NCBI GenBank assembly: GCA_002435595.1
Contig: DJBL01000151.1
Location: 1 to 10,117, forward strand
Direction: 5' to 3'
DNA: 10,117 nt
Source of the DNA: Stenotrophomonas maltophilia
GTDB taxonomy: Bacteria > Pseudomonadota > Gammaproteobacteria > Xanthomonadales > Xanthomonadaceae
Part shown: in pieces, positions 1 to 6,750 of the stretch
How positions within the stretch are numbered: the stretch's first letter is position 1
Layout of the letters: each line of letters begins with the position of its first letter
Notes under the pieces: model-generated
Told to the model about the DNA's origin: nothing
Databases searched by the model: none
The model's input: only the letters and a program-made list of their open reading frames with translations
Made by a program: the position numbers and the translations under genes

Positions 1-13
1 GCTCTTCCGATCT
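1..13 (+). other. Illumina adapter remnant at contig edge
   Basis: The first 13 bases, GCTCTTCCGATCT, are identical to the 3' end shared by both Illumina TruSeq adapter arms. In the proB frame they would encode Ser-Ser-Asp-Leu ahead of the conserved ProB sequence, which does not fit the family. Genomic sequence therefore probably starts at base 14. Base 13 could be genomic by coincidence. Confidence 0.9.
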
Positions 14-920
14 GGCGATGGCGGCCCGCCAGGCCCTGGCCGCGCTGGGCCAGGCGCAGCTGATCGGACTGTGGCAGCGCTTCTTCGAGCGCCCGGTGGC
101 GCAGGTGCTGCTGACCCACGACGACCTGCGCAATCGCCGTCGCTACCTCAATGCGCGCGCCACCCTCAATGAGCTGCTGCGCCTGGGCGCGCTGCCGGTG
201 GTGAACGAAAACGACACCGTGTCGGTGGACGAGCTCAAGCTGGGCGACAACGACAACCTCGCCGCCACGGTCGCCGCGCTGATCGATGCCGACGTGCTGT
301 TCATCGCCACCGACATCGACGGCCTGTACAGCGCCGACCCGCGCCGTGATCCGCAGGCGCGCCCGATCCACGACGTGCCCGAACTCACCAGTGAGGTGCT
401 GGCGATGGCCGGTGGCGCCGGCAGCGGTGCGGGCACCGGCGGCATGCATACCAAGCTGGAGGCGGCGGCCAAGGCCGGCCGCGTCGGTATCGATACCTGC
501 CTGTTCAACGGCCGCGACAGCGAGGTGGTGCGTGCACTGGCGCAGGGCCGGCTGTTCGGCACGCGCATCCATGCCGGGCAGACCCGGGTGGCCGCGCGCA
601 AGTACTGGCTGCGGCATGCACCGCTGGAGCCGGGCGCGATCCTGGTCGACGACGGCGCGGCAACCGCGCTGCGCGACAAGGGCGCCTCGCTGCTGCCCGG
701 CGGCGTGCGCGGCGCCGACGGGGACTTCCGCCGCGGCGACATGGTCGAAGTGCGCCTGTGCGATGCCGGTGGCCAGGTGCGGCTGGCCCGTGGCGTGAGC
801 CAGTACTCGGCCAGCGACATCCGCCGCATTGCCGGCCGCCACTCGCGCGACATCGAGGCCGTGCTCGGTTACAACTACGGTGGCAATGTGATCCATCGCG
901 ACGATCTGGTGCTGCTGTGA
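14..920 (+). CDS. proB: Glutamate 5-kinase, 5'-truncated
   Basis: This cytoplasmic enzyme phosphorylates L-glutamate to gamma-glutamyl phosphate, the first and normally proline-inhibited step of proline synthesis. About 301 residues are present; base 14 is the last base of a broken codon. Counting from the Met at 18, the amino-acid kinase part shows NEND (63-66), GDNDN (76-80), the ATDIDGLYSADPR segment (97-109) and GTGGMHTK (139-146). A C-terminal PUA domain (about 206-300) has GASLLPGGV and ends RDDLVLL, as in full-length two-domain ProB. Compared from memory with the 367-residue E. coli protein, about 70 N-terminal residues are missing, including the first part of the kinase fold. The Met at 18 is internal, not the start. 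The truncation comes from the contig edge, which carries adapter bases, and not from a mutation. proA follows 114 bp downstream on the same strand, and the two products act consecutively. Confidence 0.96.
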
Positions 921-947
921 TCGATGCCCTGGCGTGTTGTGCGACGC

Positions 948-1019
948 CCTGCGTGGCTACGCAGGCCGGCCCGGTTGGACATCCCGCAGCCACGCATGGC
1001 ATGGCTGTACCCCGTTTTT
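948..1019 (+). promoter_or_regulatory. Alternative hairpins in proB-proA gap
   Basis: The gap between proB and proA contains three pairings. Hairpin A pairs CCTGCGT (948-954) with ACGCAGG (959-965) over a 4-base loop. Hairpin C pairs CAGCCACGC (987-995) with GCATGGCTG (999-1007), nine positions with one C/A mismatch and an ATG loop. It is followed seven bases later by TTTTT (1015-1019). A competing pairing B joins TGCGTGGCT (950-958) to AGCCACGCA (988-996), nine perfect pairs, and would break both A and C. The layout resembles an attenuator, but the T-tract is set back and no regulator is evident. Hairpin C read on the - strand also resembles a degenerate SMAG-type palindrome, so it may simply be a repeat remnant. 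Confidence 0.35.
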
Positions 1020-1034
1020 CTCGAGGATATTGAG

Positions 1035-2297
<1,263 letters not shown>

Positions 2298-2307
2298 AGG
2301 CGGCAGG

Positions 2308-2329
2308 GCCGGCCGTTGGCCGGCACTAC
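2308..2329 (-). repeat. SMAG (GTAG-headed) palindrome between convergent genes
   Basis: On the - strand the sequence reads GTAG-T-GCCGGCC-AAC-GGCCGGC, a GTAG head followed by a perfect 7-bp stem with a 3-base loop. This matches the SMAG repetitive elements of Stenotrophomonas maltophilia, a REP/RAYT-type family. It sits between the stop codons of proA (2297) and the convergent MFS gene (2341), where it could stop or stabilise transcripts from both sides. No T-tract follows it on either strand. Confidence 0.8.
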
Positions 2330-2340
2330 GGCCGGTCACA

Positions 2341-3552
2341 TCACCACTGGTCTTCCAGCTTCTGCGGCTTGCAGGCCACCCAGGAGGCGGTCAGCAGCAC
2401 CAGCGCGCAGAACACCAGGAACCCGAACGGCAGGTACCACGCGCCGCTGATTTCGTGCAGCCAGCCAAACAGGAACGGCCCCAGGCAGCTGAAGGCATAG
2501 CCCACGCCCTGCATGAAACCGGACAGCGCCGCCGAGCCGGCCGGGGTGCGGGTGCGCAGGTTGATCAGGGTCAGCGCCAGCGGGAAGGTGGACGGACCGA
2601 TGCCGAGCAGGATCGCCCACAGCCACGGCGCCTTCATCGGCGCGAACAGCAGCCCGGCGAACGCGATCAGGAACGCGGAAAAACCGATCAGCACCAGCGG
2701 GAACGGGTTGCGCAGGCGCACGGCCAGCGCTGGCATGGTCAGCGACGGCAGCAGGCCGCAGGCGGCGAAGATGGCCACCATGATGCCGCCGAAGCCCGGG
2801 CTGGCACCGGCTTCCACCACGATCCGCGGCAGCCAGGTGAACATCGAGTAGGTCATCAGCGAGGTCATGCCGAACATCAGCGTCATGCCCCAGCCCAGCG
2901 GCGTGCGCCAGACCTTGCCGTGCGGCTGCGCGGCCGGATCGGCGGCGGTGTCCAGCGGGTCCGGGTGCGGGCGGCGCCGGGCCAGCATCAGCCACGGCAG
3001 CGCCGCGGCCAGCGCCAGGATCGACCAGATGCCGAGCGACACACGCCAGCCGGCGCTTTCGGCCAGGGGTACGGCGAGCAGGGCAGGCATCATCGTGCCG
3101 ACCTGCAGCACGGTGATGTACAGCGTGCTGACGGTGCCGACGCGGTTGGCGAAGTAACGCTTCACCAGCGGCGGTACCACCACGTTGCCGATACCCATGC
3201 CGGCCAGCGCCACGATCGACCCGAACAGCAGGCTGCCGATGCCGCCGGCCATCGAGCGCAGCAGCAGGCCCACGGTGGCCAGGCCCATGGCAAGCAGCGC
3301 GGTGCGTTCCAGCCCGATGCGACGGGCCACCATCGGCGTGGTGACGCCGAACAGCGCGAACGAGGCCGTGGGCAGCATGCCGAGCACGCCGGTCATCGTG
3401 GTGCCGAAGCCGAAGGTGGTGCCGAGCAGGTCCAGCAGCGGGGTCACCGAGGTAACCGCGGTGCGCAGGTTCAGCGCAGCCAGCAGGATGGCGGCGAACG
3501 CCAGCACGCGTCCGCGCAGCAGGGACGAGGCATGGGGATCGGGTGATGTCAT
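2341..3552 (-). CDS. MFS transporter, CynX/NimT family
   Basis: This is a 403-residue inner-membrane protein of the major facilitator superfamily. It resembles the CynX/NimT group (cyanate transporter CynX, 2-nitroimidazole exporter NimT): LAALNLRTAVTSVTPLL near 24-40, IGNVVVPPLVKRYFANRVG (121-139) and AVPLAESAGWRVSLGIW (160-176) follow that family. By eye there are about 12 hydrophobic segments, six before and six after a hydrophilic loop at about 191-218 rich in Arg, Pro and Asp. The substrate cannot be read from the sequence. The start at 3552 (MTSPDPHASS) places a short polar N-terminus before the first membrane segment. The ribosome site upstream is weak (GAGA about 12 bases away). The frame is open for 85 more codons, but that stretch is Arg/Cys-rich and unlike a transporter. 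No cyanase or regulator gene is adjacent; the gene is transcribed alone and converges with proA. Confidence 0.88.
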   Translation of the reverse strand: MTSPDPHASSLLRGRVLAFAAILLAALNLRTAVTSVTPLLDLLGTTFGFGTTMTGVLGMLPTASFALFGVTTPMVARRIGLERTALLAMGLATVGLLLRSMAGGIGSLLFGSIVALAGMGIGNVVVPPLVKRYFANRVGTVSTLYITVLQVGTMMPALLAVPLAESAGWRVSLGIWSILALAAALPWLMLARRRPHPDPLDTAADPAAQPHGKVWRTPLGWGMTLMFGMTSLMTYSMFTWLPRIVVEAGASPGFGGIMVAIFAACGLLPSLTMPALAVRLRNPFPLVLIGFSAFLIAFAGLLFAPMKAPWLWAILLGIGPSTFPLALTLINLRTRTPAGSAALSGFMQGVGYAFSCLGPFLFGWLHEISGAWYLPFGFLVFCALVLLTASWVACKPQKLEDQW

Positions 3553-3679
3553 GGGCGTGGATCTCGTGCAGGTGGCGCAACACCGGGGGGCGGATGTGCG
3601 GAAACGCCGCCGCCGGCGCAGGGCCGGTGGCAGCGTGGATTCAATGGCAAGGATGGGGCAGGGCGCGCGCATCCCGAAG

Positions 3680-3696
3680 GCAGGCATTGTACCTGC
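3680..3696 (-). promoter_or_regulatory. Candidate -10 box within inverted repeat, MFS gene
   Basis: On the - strand a TACAAT hexamer (3691-3686) lies about 135 bases upstream of the MFS start. It sits inside a small inverted repeat, GCAGG (3680-3684) and CCTGC (3692-3696) around 7 bases, which could be an operator. No good -35 is present at 16-18 bp; the nearest TTGGCG is 21 bp away. The predicted leader would be about 125 bases long, so this is a weak candidate. Confidence 0.3.
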
Positions 3697-3750
3697 GGTG
3701 CATGAATGGAATCGCCAAGCCGCTTGCTGCGTGTAAGTGGGCGTCTGGGG

Positions 3751-3766
3751 CCGGCGTAACCGCCGG
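3751..3766 (-). terminator. GC-rich hairpin downstream of lipoprotein gene
   Basis: A perfect 6-bp stem, CCGGCG/CGCCGG with a 4-base loop, lies about 58 bases past the lipoprotein stop and upstream of the MFS promoter candidate. It has no T-tract on the - strand, so it is at best a weak terminator or an RNA-end stabiliser. It could equally be a repeat remnant. Confidence 0.25.
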
Positions 3767-3823
3767 TTGCGCTGCGAGGTGGTCAAGGGCAGCCAGGAGT
3801 GGAGCATTCGGGCCTGTCATGGC

Positions 3824-4597
3824 TCAAGACCCTTTGCCTACGCTGATCGACTCCACGCAACCATGGTGGAGACTGGCTTCCGGCGCGTCGGCTTCGCGGC
3901 GCTGGCGGATCACCACGCCAACATCCCCTCGGGAATAGAGGTAGGTTGGGATTCGAAAATGCCTTCGCTCCTCGTGCTGAATGATCTCGCCGGTCCCGGG
4001 ATGGAGGAGGGGGTGCGGTATGGGGGATTGGTACTCTGCCGAACCCTGCACTTCCGCGAAGCCGGCCTCTTCCAGTGCCATTACATACGCGTCGAAATCA
4101 AGGCGGCATACGGGTGTCATTGCGGCCCCATCATCCCTGTCATTGCTGAATTCCAGTGTTGCGTTCGTGTAGCGTGCGTGCGCTGGATCCATTCGATAGC
4201 TGAAGCTGTACCGCCAGCTGGAGTCGGGAATCTGCGCCGACATGTAACCTCCGATCTTCGGGTCGGAGTGGGTAATCGGCAGTCGCATGTTCTCAAGTAT
4301 CCGGCTCTCCGACAGCGCATCGAATGACGTGAGGCTGTCGACCATGCGCAGAAAGCGGCGTCCGACGTCTTCGGGTGACAAGTGCGGATGCATGGAAACA
4401 GTATCGGGCGTCAATGTAGAAGCGGCGCTCGTTGAGACGGGTGCCTCGGGCATGGACGTGGGCGTCGCAGAAGGCGTGTGGGAGCAGGAAGCCATCGCGA
4501 TGCAGAGCATTGCAAGCGTTTGAGTGCGGAGTATTGCGGGGGCGGGAGCATGACGGATGCTTGCCGATGCTTGTCTGATCACCCTGTTCACTCCCAT
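3824..4597 (-). CDS. Putative lipoprotein of unknown function
   Basis: I do not recognise the family. The 257-residue product starts MGVNRVIRQASASIRHAPAP, has a short hydrophobic stretch (about 28-37) and a lipobox-like MASC ending at Cys38. A Ser/Thr/Pro-rich tether (about 39-75) follows, then a soluble domain. This is the architecture of a signal-peptidase II lipoprotein exported to the periplasm, although Met at the -3 position is not ideal. The domain contains SWRYSFSYRMDPAHARYTNATLEFSND and CRLDFDAYVMALEEAGF, suggesting mixed alpha/beta. The start is uncertain: a GTG at 4582 has GGGAG 8 bases upstream, whereas the ATG at 4597 has no clear ribosome site; either keeps the signal. Base composition is lower in GC than the flanking genes (4141-4200 is 53% GC; 1801-1860 in proA is 70%). 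The gene stands alone, between the MFS promoter region and the tRNA-Pro pair. Confidence 0.65.
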   Translation of the reverse strand: MGVNRVIRQASASIRHAPAPAILRTQTLAMLCIAMASCSHTPSATPTSMPEAPVSTSAASTLTPDTVSMHPHLSPEDVGRRFLRMVDSLTSFDALSESRILENMRLPITHSDPKIGGYMSAQIPDSSWRYSFSYRMDPAHARYTNATLEFSNDRDDGAAMTPVCRLDFDAYVMALEEAGFAEVQGSAEYQSPIPHPLLHPGTGEIIQHEERRHFRIPTYLYSRGDVGVVIRQRREADAPEASLHHGCVESISVGKGS

Positions 4598-4990
4598 GTG
4601 AGCCGGTCTGTTGTTCAGCCACGCGGGCCGAGCCGCTTGGAACGCATGCCTGATGCAATCATGCCCTCCCATGCGTCCACCTGCCGCTTTTCATGCGCAG
4701 CGTTCGGTAGGCGGAGAACCTGCGCTCGTGGACATCGCGGTGTTGGCCTGGCCCCGGGTCGGGGCGGCGCTGGCATCGGACAGTCGACGTGCGCCAGATC
4801 CTCGCGTTCAAGGAACGCCACGTTCTTTGGTTGTGCAGCGTACGCGTTGAGCCACGTCATCGATTGCCCCCAACCCCCCACCAGGGCACGCAACCGGCGC
4901 CCGATCTGTTTTCGCGCCGGTTCGGGTTGTTCGACGCGGGGGGCAGGGCATGGGTAGAGCGGTGCCTGTCGACGCACGCCCCCCAAACGG
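4598..4990. other. Intergenic stretch without convincing gene
   Basis: This stretch of nearly 400 bp lies upstream of the lipoprotein gene and beyond the terminator of the tRNA-Pro pair. It must hold the lipoprotein promoter, but I see no good -35/-10 pair. A - strand frame from an ATG at 4860 to a stop at 4615 would give 81 residues beginning MTWLNAYAAQPKNVAFLER. Its codon use is not strongly biased and I know no homologue. Other frames look random. There is a small GC hairpin at 4751-4765 (GCCCCG/CGGGGC) and a C-rich run near 4866-4882. Confidence 0.5.
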
Positions 4991-5034
4991 AAAAAGGCCC
5001 GAAAGTCTTCAACATCAAGAACTTTCGAGCCTTT
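4991..5034 (-). terminator. Intrinsic terminator after distal tRNA-Pro
   Basis: On the - strand a 14-bp stem, AAAGGCTCGAAAGT with ACTTTCGGGCCTTT, has one G/U pair and a 14-base loop. It ends in TTTTT (4995-4991). It starts 31 bases past the CCA end of the tRNA at 5065-5141 and is a clear Rho-independent terminator for it. Confidence 0.88.
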
Positions 5035-5064
5035 CAACGTGAATCTGATACTGACCACCAGAAG

Positions 5065-5141
<77 letters not shown>

Positions 5142-5154
5142 TAAGGAGCCGCCT

Positions 5155-5183
5155 ATTGTAGCCATCCCCGCATTCGGCGGCAA
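5155..5183 (-). promoter_or_regulatory. Sigma-70-type promoter of tRNA-Pro copy 1
   Basis: On the - strand TTGCCG (5183-5178) and TACAAT (5160-5155) are separated by exactly 17 bp. The mature tRNA begins 13 bases after the -10. The bases following it, AGGCGGC, form a GC-rich discriminator of the kind seen at stringently controlled stable-RNA promoters. The placement and the same -35 at copy 2 support the call. Confidence 0.8.
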
Positions 5184-5230
5184 GGGGGATGTTTCATTCA
5201 CCTTCGGTGCCGTGTCACCACGGCCTTAGA

Positions 5231-5262
5231 CACAAAAGCCTGGAAATCGTGTTTCCAGGCTT
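5231..5262 (-). terminator. Intrinsic terminator after proximal tRNA-Pro
   Basis: On the - strand a perfect 11-bp stem, AAGCCTGGAAA with TTTCCAGGCTT, encloses a 5-base loop and runs into TTTTGTG. It begins 18 bases beyond the CCA end of the tRNA at 5281-5357. It separates that copy from the promoter of copy 1, so the two tRNAs are probably independent transcription units. Confidence 0.9.
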
Positions 5263-5280
5263 CGATGCGACCACCAGAAG

Positions 5281-5357
<77 letters not shown>

Positions 5358-5369
5358 AAGGAGCCGCCA

Positions 5370-5407
5370 AGAATACGGTGTGAAGGCCGTATCGGCAACC
5401 TTTTTTT
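5370..5407 (-). promoter_or_regulatory. Promoter with A-tract UP element, tRNA-Pro copy 2
   Basis: On the - strand TTGCCG (5398-5393) and TATTCT (5375-5370) are 17 bp apart, with the mature tRNA starting 12 bases after the -10. A run of seven A residues (5407-5401) lies just upstream of the -35, where an UP element binds the RNA polymerase alpha subunit. The discriminator is GC-rich. The promoter begins only about 6 bp past the cydX stop. Confidence 0.78.
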
Positions 5408-5413
5408 ACAGTT

Positions 5414-5527
5414 TCAACGCTGCTCGTCGTCCAGCCGGCTGGTTTCGCGGGCTTCGAACCACATGCCGTTGAGGATGGCCACGACCGAGGCCAGGCCGGC
5501 GCCGAGGATCCAGGCGAAATACCACAT
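5414..5527 (-). CDS. cydX: Cytochrome bd oxidase small subunit CydX
   Basis: This 37-residue single-span inner-membrane protein binds CydA and stabilises the haem groups of the bd oxidase. The sequence begins MWYFAWILGAGLASVVAIL, carrying the MWYFAWILG signature of E. coli CydX, and the length is the same 37 residues. A hydrophobic helix spans about residues 3-20; a charged tail ending RETSRLDDEQR follows. AGGAGA (5539-5534) is a strong ribosome site 6 bases before the ATG, so translation should be independent of cydB. It is the last gene of cydA-cydB-cydX, 53 bp after cydB, and the gap contains a SMAG-like hairpin. No intrinsic terminator lies between its stop and the tRNA-Pro promoter. Confidence 0.95.
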   Translation of the reverse strand: MWYFAWILGAGLASVVAILNGMWFEARETSRLDDEQR

Positions 5528-5548
5528 GGTCAATCTCCTATGTGCGGG

Positions 5549-5574
5549 GTGGGTGCCGGCCGCTGGCCGGCACC
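5549..5574 (+). repeat. SMAG-like palindrome in cydB-cydX gap
   Basis: A GTGG head (5549-5552), one base away from GTAG, overlaps a perfect 10-bp stem, GGTGCCGGCC (5552-5561) with GGCCGGCACC (5565-5574), around a GCT loop. The core matches the SMAG palindrome at 2308-2324. It starts 6 bases after the cydB stop and ends 12 bases before the cydX ribosome site, inside a presumed operon. It could slow 3'-end decay of cydAB mRNA or reduce cydX expression. Confidence 0.75.
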
Positions 5575-5580
5575 GGGGGA

Positions 5581-6735
5581 TCAATACGCGTTGGGGTTGT
5601 CGCCCATTTCCTCGGCGGTCGTCTTGCCCTTCAGCACGCGGTACACCCAGGTGGTGTAGGCCAGGATGATGGGCAGGAAGATGGCCGTGGCGATCAGCAT
5701 GATCCACAGCGTGAGGTGGCTGGACGAGCTGTCCCAGACGGTCAGGCTGGAGATCGGCTGGCTGGAGGAGGGCAGCAGGAACGGGAAGATCGCAAAGCCG
5801 ACGGTGAGGATGATGCCGGCGATCGAGGCGCCCGAGGCGATGAACGCCAGGCCGCCACGGCGGGCACGCAGCAGCACCGCACTGGCCAGGGCACCCAGCA
5901 GCCCGAGCAGCGGGAACACCACGGTGGCGGGCATGCTGCTGTAGTTGCGCAGCCAGCCGCCGGCGACGCTGCCCAGTTCAACGGTCTTCAACAGCGGGTT
6001 GGTCGGGCCGTCGGTGACCACCTGCGAGGTGATCTGGTAGCCGGGCAGGCCGAAGGCCACCCAGGCACCGGCGGCGGCAAACAACACGAAGCTCGCCAGT
6101 GCAGCCACGCTGCCATACCGGGCCGAACGCTCGGCCACCGGGCCGTCGGTCTTGAGCACCAGCATCGCCGCACCGTGCGACACCACCATCGCCACGCTGA
6201 CCAGACCCGCCACCAGGGCGAACGGGTTGAGCAGGCCGAGCAGGGTGCCGGTGTAGAAGATGCGCATGCTGTCATCGAAGTGGAACGGCACGCCCACCAG
6301 CACGTTGCCCACCGCCACGCCTGCGATCAGTGCCGGCAACAGGCCGCCGACAAACAGCGCCCGGTCCCAGTTCTGGCGCCAGCGCGTGCCGGGCATCTTG
6401 CTGCGGTACTTGAAGGCGACCGGGCGCAGGATCAGCCCGAACAGCATCAGGAACACGGCCAGGTAAAAGCCGGAGAAGCTCACCGCGTACAGCGGCGGCC
6501 ACGCGGCGAAGATCGCGCCGCCCCCCAGCACCAGCCATACCTGGTTGCCTTCCCAGACCGGGCCGACGGTGTTGATCACCAGCCGGCGTTCCTCGTCGGT
6601 CCTGGCCACGAACGGCAGCAGAGTGCCAACGCCCAGGTCGAACCCGTCCATGACGGCCCAGCCAACCAGCAGGATGCCGAGCAGCAGCCACCAGATCACG
6701 CGGAGCGTGGTGTAATCAAGTGCAATGAAGTCCAT
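5581..6735 (-). CDS. cydB: Cytochrome bd ubiquinol oxidase subunit II
   Basis: CydB is the non-catalytic partner of CydA in the inner-membrane quinol oxidase that reduces oxygen to water without pumping protons. The product has 384 residues (E. coli 379) and about nine hydrophobic spans. Conserved segments include VIWWLLLGILLVGWAVMDGFDLGVG (13-37), WEGNQVWLVLGGGAIFAAWP (61-80) and RPVAFKYRSK. Glu62 stands where E. coli has Asp58, a residue implicated in proton access; both are acidic. The ATG at 6735 follows AGGAGA closely and lies 15 bp past the cydA stop, so the two genes are certainly cotranscribed. The C-terminus ends DNPNAY. A bd-type or cyanide-insensitive subtype cannot be decided from CydB alone, but CydA has the long Q-loop. 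Confidence 0.97.
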   Translation of the reverse strand: MDFIALDYTTLRVIWWLLLGILLVGWAVMDGFDLGVGTLLPFVARTDEERRLVINTVGPVWEGNQVWLVLGGGAIFAAWPPLYAVSFSGFYLAVFLMLFGLILRPVAFKYRSKMPGTRWRQNWDRALFVGGLLPALIAGVAVGNVLVGVPFHFDDSMRIFYTGTLLGLLNPFALVAGLVSVAMVVSHGAAMLVLKTDGPVAERSARYGSVAALASFVLFAAAGAWVAFGLPGYQITSQVVTDGPTNPLLKTVELGSVAGGWLRNYSSMPATVVFPLLGLLGALASAVLLRARRGGLAFIASGASIAGIILTVGFAIFPFLLPSSSQPISSLTVWDSSSSHLTLWIMLIATAIFLPIILAYTTWVYRVLKGKTTAEEMGDNPNAY

Positions 6736-6750
6736 CTGGATTCTCCTGCC

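Noticed and set aside
4863..4882. C-rich run that might form a G-quadruplex on the - strand
   Set aside because: Only two long G-runs are close together, and no nearby gene or promoter gives it a role.
4615..5058. A 147-codon - strand open frame next to the tRNA genes
   Set aside because: It begins inside the tRNA trailer hairpin and runs through the strong terminator at 4991-5034. Its codon use is not biased and no homologue is recognised. Only the inner start at 4860 was kept as a remote possibility in the intergenic entry.
5373..5407. ATACGG/CCGTAT hairpin followed by a T-tract on the + strand, resembling a terminator
   Set aside because: No + strand gene ends here. The same bases are better explained as the - strand tRNA-Pro promoter: the T-tract is the A-tract UP element and the stem lies in the 17-bp spacer and -10.
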